DNA of 64,000 nucleotides from Pollenia angustigena (taxonomy: Eukaryota > Arthropoda > Insecta > Diptera > Polleniidae): NCBI GenBank assembly GCA_930367215.1, contig OV884058.1, positions 216,546,208-216,610,207 of the forward strand, written 5' to 3'. Positions 22,427-34,700 of the stretch are shown here, one piece after another (within the stretch, counting starts at the first letter, position 1; the number at the start of each line of letters is the position of its first letter). Position numbers and translations under genes: made by a program. The notes under the pieces were generated by a model. It saw only the letters and a program-made list of their open reading frames with translations, was not told where the DNA came from and made no database searches.

Positions 22427-25170
22427 TATTTAATATTTTTTAATTAGGCTTAAGTTCATGAAATTTAATTTTTATTAAATTATTTTTATGAAGAAAGGAA
22501 TTTTACAACATGAAAATCAATTAAAATTGTTATTGATAATCTTTCATTCTTGACGTGGCTCGGGCTCGAACCCTGGCCGGCAGGTTACCATGACATGTTT
22601 CGATCGCAACCACTCGATCTCCTCAGATGGATTTGCCGTCTTACACTCGCAGCCATCGACGACTGCAGACGTCACTAGTCAAACATCAATCCTTAAACCA
22701 AATTGTATTTTAACATTTGGTAGATCGAAATTTGCTTTCCCGAATGATTATCCATTTTAATTGATTTTTACATGTTTTTTCCTTTACTTCTGTCTTTTCG
22801 TACTTTCGTCAAGAATTTTTCTTGAAGTCCAAGTACATTTTTTTTTGTTTTTTTCACTTTGTCCTTCTCTTTTCTGTTGACCTTTTTCAGCACAACCTGA
22901 AGGACAAATGTACACATAGAGCTCGTGCCTTAGCTTTAACAATAATTAGTATTGTGGTTATTTTGTTGAACTATTTATGGTTTTTAATCCAAATTTTTAA
23001 TATTTTTTAATTAGGCTTAAGTTCATGAAATTTAATTTTTATTAAATTATTTTTATGAAGAAAGGAATTTTACAACATGAAAATCAATTAAAATTGTTAT
23101 TGATAATCTTTCATTCTTGACGTGGCTCGGGCTCGAACCCTGGCCGGCAGGTTACCATGACATGTTTCGATCGCAACCACTCGATCTCCTCGATGGATTT
23201 GCCGTCTTACACTCGCAGCCATCGACGACTGCTGACGTCACTAGTCAAACATCAATCCTTAAACCAAATTGTATTTTAACATTTGGTAGATCGAAATTTG
23301 CTTTCCCGAATGATTATCCATTTTAATTGATTTTTACATGTTTTTTCCTTTACTTCTGTCTTTTCGTACTTTCGTCAAGAATTTTTCTTGAAGTCCAAGT
23401 ACATTTTTTTTTTGTTTTTTTCACTTTGTCCTTCTCTTTTCTGTTGACCTTTTTCAGCACAACCTGAAGGACAAATGTACACATAGAGCTCGTGCCTTAG
23501 CTTTAACAATAATTAGTATTGTGGTTATTTTGTTGAACTATTTATGGTTTTTAATCCAAATTTTTAATATTTTTTAATTAGGCTTAAGTTCATGAAATTT
23601 AATTTTTATTAAATTATTTTTATGAAGAAAGGAATTTTACAACATGAAAATCAATTAAAATTGTTATTGATAATCTTTCAAAAACATGTAAAAATCAATT
23701 AAAATGGATAATCATTCGGGAAAGCAAATTTCGATCTACCAAATGTTAAAATACAATTTGGTTTAAGGATTGATGTTTGACTAGTGACGTCAGCAGTCGT
23801 CGATGGCTGCGAGTGTAAGACGGCAAATCCATCTGAGGAGATCGAGTGGTTGCGATCGAAACATGTCATGGTAACCTGCCGGCCAGGGTTCGAGCCCGAG
23901 CCACGTCAAGAATGAAAGATTATCAATAACAATTTTAATTGATTTTCATGTTGTAAAATTCCTTTCTTCATAAAAATAATTTAATAAAAATTAAATTTCA
24001 TGAACTTAAGCCTAATTAAAAAATATTAAAAATTTGGATTAAAAACCATAAATAGTTCAACAAAATAACCACAATACTAATTATTGTTAAAGCTAAGGCA
24101 CGAGCTCTATGTGTACATTTGTCCTTCAGGTTGTGCTGAAAAAGGTCAACAGAAAAGAGAAGGACAAAGTGAAAAAAACAAAAAAAAAAAAAAATGTACT
24201 TGGACTTCAAGAAAAATTCTTGACGAAAGTACGAAAAGACAGAAGTAAAGGAAAAAACATGTAAAAATCAATTAAAATGGATAATCATTCGGGAAAGCAA
24301 ATTTCGATCTACCAAATGTTAAAATACAATTTGGTTTAAGGATTGATGTTTGACTAGTGACGTCAGCAGTCGTCGATGGCTGCGAGTGTAAGACGGCAAA
24401 TCCATCTGAGGAGATCGAGTGGTTGCGATCGAAACATGTCATGGTAACCTGCCGGCCAGGGTTCGAGCCCGAGCCACGTCAAGAATGAAAGATTATCAAT
24501 AACAATTTTAATTGATTTTCATGTTGTAAAATTCCTTTCTTCATAAAAATAATTTAATAAAAATTAAATTTCATGAACTTAAGCCTAATTAAAAAATATT
24601 AAAAATTTGGATTAAAAACCATAAATAGTTCAACAAAATAACCACAATACTAATTATTGTTAAAGCTAAGGCACGAGCTCTATGTGTACATTTGTCCTTC
24701 AGGTTGTGCTGAAAAAGGTCAACAGAAAAGAGAAGGACAAAGTGAAAAAAACAAAAAAAAAAATGTACTTGGACTTCAAGAAAAATTCTTGACGAAAGTA
24801 CGAAAAGACAGAAGTAAAGGAAAAAACATGTAAAAATCAATTAAAATGGATAATCATTCGGGAAAGCAAATTTCGATCTACCAAATGTTAAAATACAATT
24901 TGGTTTAAGGATTGATGTTTGACTAGTGACGTCAGCAGTCGTCGATGGCTGCGAGTGTAAGACGGCAAATCCATCTGAGGAGATCGAGTGGTTGCGATCG
25001 AAACATGTCATGGTAACCTGCCGGCCAGGGTTCGAGCCCGAGCCACGTCAAGAATGAAAGATTATCAATAACAATTTTAATTGATTTTCATGTTGTAAAA
25101 TTCCTTTCTTCATAAAAATAATTTAATAAAAATTAAATTTCATGAACTTAAGCCTAATTAAAAAATATTA
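22427..25170. repeat. Large inverted repeat, arms about 1.25 kb, loop about 234 bp
   Basis: The left arm ends gataatctttc at 23679 and the right arm begins with its complement at 23914. The arms continue for about two array units each and look nearly identical. The right half's first part-unit (23680-23913) forms the loop. RNA from either strand would fold into a long double-stranded hairpin. Confidence 0.85.
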
Positions 25171-25240
25171 AAAATTTGGATTAAAAACCATAAATAGTTC
25201 AACAAAATAACCACAATACTAATTATTTAAAATATATTTA

Positions 25241-25599
25241 AAATATTTTAATCGTAATCAACAAGACAAGTCAATTTAAAATTTTCCAATAATACCTACC
25301 AACATTGTTTTGCATTTAAGCTAACGAACGATATGTGTTTGGTTGGTGTAAACAATTCTTTGATGCCTTTAAAAAGGGTCACTTTTTCTTTCGTTAAAAA
25401 GACGTACCTATATGCAGAAATTATTGAGAAAAAAATAGCCACAAGAACTGGTTGGTATTTTGATCTTGTAAAAATATTTTGGTCGCTGTACCAATCGCGT
25501 CGGTGGGTTTTTATTGTTGAAAACACTTTTCTCACGTAGGTAAAGTTATTTGAAAAACACTAACAAAGTCCTGTTTCGCCACAAGCAAAGCGACAGTAA
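25241..25599. other. Non-coding flank of the array
   Basis: The overlapping 79- and 68-codon frames lack recognisable domains. Nothing else supportable. Confidence 0.4.
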
Positions 25600-26351
25600 A
25601 GGCTCAGTTAGTCGAACGTTGCTGTACCGTATCTGTACTGTGTCCATCAGCTGTTCGCTTTTTGTTATATGCAAAACAATACAAAAGCTTACCGAAATGC
25701 AATGTACCGTAGTTGCAACGTACCAATCTGTATAAAATAGAATTTCATGCCGTTGTTACGTGACATTTGTAAGACAGTGATGGGCGGCTTGTATGTTACA
25801 TTGAATGCGGGTAATTTTGCTCTTTTTTTTGGTACTTTTTTCAGTATATCTATGAAATTGCGAGAAAACAACTTACAATACAACATATTTCCAAATATAC
25901 AAATATACATATGTTTAGATGTTTAAAATAAAGAAATGCATATACACATCCAATGAAAATGGGAAACATATGAAATACTTTAAATGTAATCAAAACCTTG
26001 TTTGGTGCATGCACATTTACAATATAATTATGCTGAAAATTTATATATGCTAAAATACAAATTTATTTATTGTAAATCTATAATATAAATATTAAACTAT
26101 TAACATTTTTTACATAGACAAAATACTGTTTTAATACCATTTAAAGCACGTGGTACCTTTTCTGCACAACGGTCACCATTTTAACATTTCTGATTCCCAT
26201 TACTGTGTGTTTTGTTTTATGTATACTATTGCTTTTTGTTTATGTATGGGAAACCATATGACACGTTTTTAAACGTTCTATAAGTGCACCAACGTGCTTA
26301 CAGTACGGTGCGGTACATTACGGGTACAGCAACGTTCGCCTAACTGAGCCT
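25600..26351. mobile_element. 752-bp element, TIR AGGCTCAGTTAG, TAA target duplication
   Basis: The ends AGGCTCAGTTAG-CGAACG and the following TTGCTGTACC are inverted copies, flanked by TAA (25597-25599 and 26352-26354). A TAA/TTA 3-bp duplication fits PIF/Harbinger. No transposase-like frame was found inside. Confidence 0.75.
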
Positions 26352-26754
26352 TAAGTATAGTTGATGGGTAAAAAAATTGTTTTATTGTTGCATTAATGTA
26401 ATTTTATTGTTCCGCGCCAAATTATGCCAGTTTTTGTAAATTCAATGTAGTGTTTTCAACACCGTTGCGCTTGGTCCAGAAACAAAATTTTTTTCACAAG
26501 TTCGTGCAGGTAGTAATTTTTTCAATTATTTTTGCCTTAATGTCTTATAAACGAAAAAAAAACAGACCCTTTTAGAGGCATCAAACCATATTTTACAAAA
26601 TCAAAGCAGATTTCAGTTTACCAGCCAACAAATAATTTTACACAACACACACAGGCTATCGTGCTGTCTAGCGGGAAAAATTGCGAGCGCTTTCACATTT
26701 CAGGCCTTAAAAAAGGTTTACAACTATATTTTTTATAAACTTTTACTTATTCCA

Positions 26755-27085
26755 CTCTGCCTTCTTCGAAAAAGTCTTTTGGAATGGGTTTTATGAAATA
26801 TTACAATTTCAAATTATCTTTTCTGAGATAAGGCCTGTCGAAATAATTTTATTAGCAGTTAAGTTGGAATGTGTAGCAAGTTTAGTTATTAATTTACTCA
26901 CTTCGCATTATAAGCAACAACAATATGCGACCTTAGGACAACAAGGTTCTATATGCACCTAAATAACATATAAGATAGAAACTTGTTCTCCTAAGGTTGC
27001 GAAATACATTGGGATAAAACTTTATTCTTAATACTAAATTATTTTTCGAAGGCCTTTCAGAAGCCTTTGAGAAGGCAAGGCTTCG
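26755..27085. mobile_element. Foldback element with central hairpin
   Basis: Outer parts (ctgccttcttcgaaaaag... and the inverse of ...gagaaggcaagg) and inner parts (aaggcctgtcgaaataattt and its inverse near 27040-27058) are inverted. A tighter hairpin (tgcgaccttaggacaac, 26926; inverse ending 27003) forms the centre. No coding potential. Confidence 0.55.
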
Positions 27086-27231
27086 GTCTTTAACGACACA
27101 CTGTGTAAATTAGAAACACAGTTGGAATGCGACTGGAAAACTATATATAGGCAAAAAGGCCTTCTATAGGGCCTCTTTACTACTTCATTTTCCGGCTGTT
27201 AATGGTCGGACAACTCGCGTTTTTTTCATTA

Positions 27232-28018
27232 GTTGCGTTCGAGAACACAAAAGTTTTTACTGTTTTTTACTAAACTTTACTGCATTTTACGAAATTGCGT
27301 TCGAGTACACAAAACGCAGTAAATGAGAACATAAATTGAGAGCGAAAAGTGACAGTTCTTTTCTGAGTATTTACACATTTTTACTGTAAAATTTAGTAAA
27401 TCAAAAAAACATATGTTTCAAAAGGTAAACAAACAAAAGTAACAAATAAAAAGCATACAAATTGTGAAAAAATTGTTAAATAAAAGAAAAGTTGAAATAA
27501 AAATTTAACCAAAACAAAAAGTGAATAAATATTAATTAATTAAACTTGTTTGTGAAGCATTTATTTGGCTAAATACAAACTTTTGAATTTTTTTTTTTTG
27601 TTATGTTAATTTCTTAGAGTTGTAAAAGTGTGAAGTATTTGGATACTTAAGTAATCAATAGAAAAAAAAACTATTCATGTTCTTTTAAATAATTTAACCC
27701 GCTACAAATTAGTAAAATCAAATAAAATAAAAAACAAACAAATATGAAAGATTACATAAAATAGTTTGTTTGTATTTTCCAAAAATGTTCGTGCTATAAA
27801 AAATATTTTATCGAGTACCGATAAGAAAACGAGTTAAGTAGTCAAAAGTGCCAATATTTTTCAACACTTCAAGTATTTGCCGTCAGCTGTTGCCTTTATT
27901 TTACGAATTTTTACAAATTTTGCGTTCGCGTACTTTTTTGGACAACAGCTTTTTGTGAGAGCAAATTTTTCAGTTTACTCATTTACTGCATTTTACTGTA
28001 AAAGTACTCAAACGCACC
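27232..28018. mobile_element. MITE-like element with imperfect inverted ends
   Basis: The left end GTTGCGTTCGAGAACAC and the reversed right end GGTGCGTTTGAGTAC correspond. The motif tttactgcatttta occurs near both ends, and a second inverted internal pair lies near 27295 and 27925. About 790 bp, no ORF. Target duplication unclear. Confidence 0.5.
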
Positions 28019-28019
28019 T

Positions 28020-28665
28020 ATTATAAGGAATTTGAATGTGAATTTTTTAAAATTTTTCATATCTGACAAATTCACATATGAATTTTTTTGTTTGCTCATT
28101 TTTCATGAATGAGGAAATTCAATATATATTTTTTCCTCACCCTAATGAATGTGAAAAAGCAGTAAAATTTTTAATTTTTCACGCTCGCTCATGACTGAAA
28201 AATTAGTGAACCTTTTTTGTAGTCTGATATTTTGTTCTAGAGATAATTATTTGCGAACAACTACGACGTTTGGCGTGTCTCGGTTTAATTTATATTACAG
28301 TTGTTAATTAACTGTTGGCTACTGGGACTCGTATTCTAGTATTATTTCAAAACGCTATGAGGATTGTTTGTTATTGAGGGATATAAAAAAAACTCCAAGG
28401 TTTTATTAATTAAATATATAAAACATGTCATGACATGCACTTTATTTGTTAAAAATTATTAATACAAAAATTTTTAAAAGTTATGATGCATTTTATTTAT
28501 AATTGTTAATAAACGTTTTACTGTTTTAAATGGGAGTGTCAACTGACACATTTAGTAAAAATTTTTTTTTTTTTTTTTTTGAAGTACAAATTAATTTGCC
28601 ATTTGATTAATGTACACTGATCTGTCAAAACTTAAACGCAATTGGGTTAAGAAAATAAGTTTAAG
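28020..28665. other. 3' flank of the receptor gene
   Basis: AT-rich sequence downstream (minus-strand sense) of the receptor stop codon. It includes tttatt words (AATAAA on the minus strand) near 28492-28500 that could serve polyadenylation. No other feature. Confidence 0.4.
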
Positions 28666-28755
28666 TTATTCACACAGGGCTGTCAAACCTTTAACACGAT
28701 TGGGTTCATCCAATTGTAGGAGAACTAATTCATAAGTGACTATTGTGCCAGCCAT
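28666..28755 (-). CDS. Gr64a: Gr64a exon 10, stop codon
   Basis: After acceptor tttccag the frame reads [19 protein letters not shown] and ends [10 protein letters not shown] with TAA at 28666-28668. [12 protein letters not shown] is the hallmark C-terminal TM7 of sugar receptors. The exact 90-bp length and phase 0 join confirm it despite the 6.4-kb gap. Confidence 0.95.
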   Translation of the reverse strand: MAGTIVTYELVLLQLDEPNRVKGLTALCE

Positions 28756-31700
28756 CTGGAAAAGGAATTACAAGAAATATGTCAAATAAAGTGATAAATT
28801 TTTTGTTAAAAAAAAATTGGCTTTTTATTACAAAAACTTTTTATTACAAAAACTCGCTTTTTTAGAAAAAAGTCACAATTTTTTTTTTTTTTTTTTTTGT
28901 ATAAAGTCACAATTTTTATTTACAAAAAGTGGACATAATCAATATTTGCAAAATTCTTTCATATTAATCCATACAACACAAAACTGTTTTCTATAGAATC
29001 AAAAAGCAATCAGAAGCTTTTCTATAAAATAGAAAATAATCAAAAGCTTTTCTAAAGAACAAAAAAGGAAACAATAAATTCTCTATAAAATAAAAAAGTA
29101 TTCGATAACAGTTTCATAGAATGAAAAAAACAATCGGTAAAATTTTTAAGCAACATCTAATGAAAATACTTTTCTATGGCATAAAAAAAGCAGTCGATAA
29201 TTTTTCCATTCAAAAATGGCTTTATTGACAAATTTTCTATAAAATAAGAAAGCATTCTATATATTTTCTTAACAATGAAAATAAAAAAGCAATCGATAAC
29301 CTCTCGATGAGTATAAAATAAATCGATTACATTTTTTATAAAAAAAGACTGCCTGTTCTTTTAAATAAAAATATCGATAACTTTCTTATAGTATTAAAAT
29401 GCATCGATTACATTTATACAGAATAAAAATAAAAAATCTAACTGTTCTATAAAAACCGCAGTCAATTACTTTTTATAAGAATTAAGAACGCAGCCGAAAA
29501 CTTTCTCTCGTTTATTGAAGTTATTAATAAACTTTCTCTCGTTTATTGAAGTTATTAATAAACTTTCTAAAGTTTATTAAAGTTATCGTTAACTTTTTTA
29601 GTTTATTAAAGTCAGCATATACTGTTCTTCAGTTTATTAAATTTATAGATAACTTGTCTCTAGTTTACGATAACTTTTTTTAAAATAAAGTATAGTATTC
29701 GATAACTTTTATTTTGTAAAGTTCATTTATCGATAACTTATCTTTAGTATAGTAGAGTTATCGATATATTTATTTAGTTAGTTCTTTAGTTAAGTCAAGC
29801 TATGAATTAATTTTGAATAATTTACTTAAGCTATCGATAACTTTTCTGTAATGAAGAAATGTTATCAATAACTTAACTTTAGCTAAGCTATGTTATCGAT
29901 AATTTTTTTTAGATGGATGCAGTTTTCAATATTGTTTTTTTTAAGTTTAGTTTTAGGTAATTAACAACTTTTCTTTAGTTCCATAAATTATGGAAACTTT
30001 TCTAAGTAAACAGTTTAAAGTTTATTAAAGTCATCGAAAGTTGTTCTTTAATTTTTTATGTTTTCGTTAAATTGTTTATTAGTTATGTAAAGTTACCGAT
30101 AAGTTTTAGTTATTTGACTAGTTGACTAAAGTTATCGATAGCTTTTTATTGGCCGTTTGCCGTTAAGTTTTATTTTTGATAGCTTTTCTTAAGTCTAATA
30201 AAGTTATCGATAACCTTACTCTAGTTAATTTAAGTAATTTTTATTTTAATTAAGTAGTCGAAAACGTTTCTTTAATTTAATAAAGTAGTCTTTAATCTTT
30301 TATTTTTTTCTACTTTTTAAGTTTATCGTGAACGTTCTTATTAGAAATTTCTACATAATTAAATATTTTGTATTTTCTTTATTAAAATTTTATTTCTCCC
30401 CTGCCTGTTTTGTTCTTTAAATTTCATTAGTTTTAACTTCAGATGGTCAGATTTCGCTCAGATTTGGAATTTAAATACAAATTTATTACAAAAAGTTCCT
30501 TTTCTACAAAGTAGTTTTAGTCCCTTTAATTTAAGGTCCCTATTTTTTTTTACAAAAAGTCACTCATTTTTACAAAAAGTCACTATATTACCGAAGGTAA
30601 AAGGGTATAAAGTTACTTTAATTTGTAAAAGGCGTGACTATGAAATAAAAATTTTTTAAGATTGAGATATAAAACTTGATAAAAAAAAGAATGTATAACA
30701 AGTTTATAGATATTTTTAGAACTATAAGAAATTTATTACCTTTCCTTTTTTTCTTATAGTTCTAAAATTATACATAAGCTTTTTTATCAAGTTTTTTTAT
30801 GTCTCAAACTTAATAAAGTTTTGTATGTTAGACACGTTTGTTATTCCGTTTATAATATCTACAATATTGATCTTAGAGGGAGTTTACACGGATTCTTATC
30901 AGACATGTCTGTTTTTGACATACTCTTTTGAACATGCTTCCAAAAACCTATTGTCTTTTCACGATGTCTTTCCAAACATGTCTGTTTTCATGTCAAATAG
31001 CCTAATATACACATACATACATGAAATTTTTATAAACAAACATGAAAACTCATTTCATGTCTATTTGGCAACCACTCTTTCTTCTCTACCCCCGATCGCC
31101 AACAAACAAAACAAACGTGTTTGTTAGACATGTCTGAATAGACGCCGTATAAACCTCCTCTTAGACTCTATAAAGCGAAGTTAATTTAACGATGTTCGTA
31201 TGTCTGTTGAAATGGGGTTTCACGATTATTGGCCTATTTCACGATGTCACTCGAACGTTTACGTTCGCACAAATAACATGTAAGCCAAAAAAAAATTTTT
31301 TAATTTTGTTTTTGTTTTATATGTTATTTGTGCGAACGTAAACGTTCGAGTGACATCGTGAAATAGGCAGTAACTGCCTGTTTTTAGAAAACGTAAGCAA
31401 GTGAGTGAGTGAGAAATTATATTGAAAACAAAAACAAATTTTCGTTTTTTATTGTTGTTTTCAATATATTTTCTCACTCACTCACTTGCTTACGTTTTCT
31501 AAAAACAGGCAGTTAGTCTTGATTTTTTCATAAAATACCATGCTGTTGTTTTTTTTTTATATCCATCACCAAAAGTATAAGTTGGTTTTTTAATGACTTT
31601 TTTGCGTTTTTAACACATAACAAATACATACATATTAGGGGATTCATTATTAATTACTACCCGATTAACTGATCCGTTAATTTAAAATTGGCTTTTTTCG

Positions 31701-34700
31701 ATTAACGATTAAACAGGTTAATTTCAGTCGATTAACCGATTAACCGATGTAATACAAATTTAAATTTTTTGTAGTATTAAACCATATTTTTTGTGTTTTT
31801 TAACTATGGGTGAGTTCCAAAACGTCGGTTGCAAAGCAACTCGCTTTTTAAATGCATTACAGAATGCAATCATGTACAATTTTACAACGTCATCAGTTCC
31901 AGAGTTCACCAATAAAGTTACAAAAGTGCACCAAAAAAAGGTTGTGTTTAGAAATATTTTTTCATACAATATATTTTCTTTTAGAAATACATTTTTAAAA
32001 TACAGTCCAAAAACAGAAATTAAGGAATTCGGAAATTAAATATTTGCAGAATGTTGGGTGCTGAGCTTTGCCAGGATGAGTCAGATGCTTTCGATAGTAA
32101 CACAACAGCAGAATTAACCGAAACAGTTAGAGGTGTTAAACATTTTAAAAATTAAAACAAGACTTTAATGGCATAATGGAAGATTTTTGTGTTAAGAGTA
32201 ATCCAGGAAAAGGACTGAGAATTTAGATATTCTGTATTATGGGTTGCTTTCGATTTCTCCAACATCTACGATAAGTTAAAGAATTGTTTCCGAGTCAAAA
32301 TTTATTTATTTAAAGCTAAAGAAAAGAGACGCTTAAATCCTAAACATTTTAACCAAATTATTTTTTAATAAATACATAATCGGCCATGTTCTGGAAATCG
32401 AAAAAACTTGAAATTAAAATCGAGAAAAGTTTGAATTCTTTCCTGTGCACTATGTTTCAAACACCTACTTTTTTCGTGCGAAATTAATAACTTTTAAAAT
32501 ATTAAACTTGTTGAAACCACATTGAGAGGGAAGCTAAAGACAGGCATTTTTGGATAAATCTAAGAAAAAATTAACCCATTGGTGACCAATTAGATGCAAA
32601 AAAAGTAAATTTATTTCATTATCAAATTATTTCATTATCAAAAAAACATGAAAAATTAAATTAAACACAAACTTAAAAATTAACTCACAGTTTAGTTATT
32701 TTTAGATATTGCATTTTTAATTTTAATTTAAAAAAAAATAATAATTTTACTTTAGTTTTCAGTCAAATTGATTGTATCAGTTAGCTGTAATTTATTTTCT
32801 AGACACATTTGACTTAAAATATTTATTGAAATAGGGGATAAAAATTCGCCTTCTTCGTAGTGGTTTTCTTCATCCTCATTTTCATTTATATCATTGCAAC
32901 TTAGAAGCTCGATAACTTCATATGGAAAGTTGTTGTTGCATGCGCCTGCTTAATTATTTTGTAGAAATTATTGGATCGGATGTATCTAAAGCTCTGTTGA
33001 AAACATCCAAAAGGTTGTAAGTTCTGCTGTTTTTGCGAGCATGATGCAATCGGTCGGATTTACAAATCTTGTGGCGCGATTCAGCTGCCGATTCGCCCAA
33101 AAAACCAATTGGCAGTATAGCGTTCTCTATAACCTGCTTCGAATGAATTAACACCTTGTGAACAGTGGAGGTCATTGGTAGCCAACGATACAAATCTTGT
33201 ATCGTTTTTGCTGTGAGGAAGCAGTATTTTTCAAACTTGTTTGAATTTATGGGAAGTTGTTGTTTAGGTTGACTTTCTGAGTACATCTTTTTAATTTTGG
33301 AAGGTATTGTTGGACTAGCTATGGTTGCCTTTAGAACTGCAGCTAAGTAAGCATTTCCTTCCTTCCTAGCTGAGGTTGCTGCTGCTTGTTCTAGTAAATC
33401 AGTTTGCCCTAATAAAGCTGTTGAAAGCTCCGCTGCTGCTCTTCTTTTCCCATATTGCGACTTTTGCCAAATGAAATCTCTGGACGTCCCACAGTGGAAG
33501 AAGTAGTTTTAATAGCTGCTTTTTTAATTTGGAAAGATATCTCGCTATTAAGCCATGAAAAGTTTTCATTTCGAAACTGAGTTTCTCTTCTTCCACTTTT
33601 TATCCATTTTGTTTCTAGATACTTGCAGAAAATGCGTACCTTCTTCACCAATAATTTCTCGAAAGCATCGTCAATTTCAGACGCATCAACTTTATTTAAG
33701 ACATATTGGGCAAGGATATAATTTTTTGAGTTTTTAGAGGGTTGTTTTAACCTAATTTCAAAAAGTTAGATTTTTTTTAAAACCATAGGAATCTGCAAAA
33801 CATGATATTATTCGGATTACGCAACTTTACGCAATATGAGATAAATCTTAGTAAATGAACCACACTTTAGTGTATTGAAATATGTTTACATTTGGTTTGC
33901 CAAACGTTGACATTTTTTGAAAAGCTTACATGAAATTAAACTTTTGAAAAAAACCCCATTTTAAAAAAAATTTAATTTTTCCAAAAAAAATTTTCTAAAA
34001 TTTATGAAACAAATCTGTAGTACTTACATGACAGATTATTCTCCATTACAAACTTTTGATTTAATTTAAACACACTTTTCACAATAAATGCTCAAACTTT
34101 CGATAAAAAAGTGATATATTACAAAATTTTTTCAGCACGAATGGAAACTATGACTTTGGCTGCGCGCTGTCAAACAGTATTTTGTACTTTTCAAAAAAAA
34201 ATTTTTCAATTTGTTTGAATTTGAGTATTAGTAACTTTTTGACAAAAAAAAATAATATGGATAGTTTCCAAATTTGAATTTCGCACGGAAAAAGCAGGTG
34301 TTTGAAACATAGTGCTGTGTTTAAAGTTGATAAAAATATTTCTTTTTCTATACCTCATACTTTGAGTACCAGATTTCTTTGCCAAAACTACTTTTGAAAC
34401 CAGGAAAAGCTACTTTCATTTAAAATATATTTAACTTTAAATCTCCATAGATTTCAATTTCTCCAAATAATAAATAATTTTTCATTGTTAGTAATTGAAA
34501 TTACTTAATTAATAAAAAAAACTTTATTAATCGGTTAACCGATTAAACCAAAACCTCGATTAATTAATCGAGTGGGTTTAACGATGTCCGCCTGTACGTC
34601 TGTTTTTCTGTATATCTTGAGAAAGGCAAGAGCCAAAGTTTTCAAATAAGGTGCAAGCATCTTGGTAATCAATACACAACATCCGGAAAAAAGTGGACAG

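Larger units (their letters stand above)
19795..25240. repeat. Array of 561-567-bp tRNA-like units with an inverted half
   Basis: Forward units start near 19806, 20367 and 20928 (period exactly 561), with a partial unit from 21489. After an interruption (21635-22426) forward units resume at 22427 and 22945 (period 567), with a partial unit to 23680. From 23681 to 25229 the units are inverted. On the minus strand each forward unit has a B-box GGGTTCGAGCCC (19989-20000 in unit 1) and an A-box-like GATCGAGTGGTTG (about 20034-20047). Most carry TGACGTCA (20094-20101 in unit 1). Both outer edges end in the same atttaaaatatattta-type AT motif. Short ORFs here are repeat by-products. Confidence 0.9.

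Noticed and set aside
22822..24840. 62-83-codon hydrophobic frames ending in LNYLWFLIQIFNIF
   Set aside because: The same frame appears once per array unit in both orientations. It is a property of the repeat.
19795..25240. CRISPR-like array
   Set aside because: Units of over 560 bp without unique spacers in a fly genome. It is a tandem repeat.
25296..25539. Overlapping 79- and 68-codon frames as a small gene
   Set aside because: Sense and antisense frames of similar length, no domain, no splice or promoter context.
31680..34590. gattaaccgattaa-rich stretches on both sides of the Transib as a second set of TIRs
   Set aside because: The similarity is a short, low-complexity word in several orientations. 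I could not align defined ends or find a target duplication.
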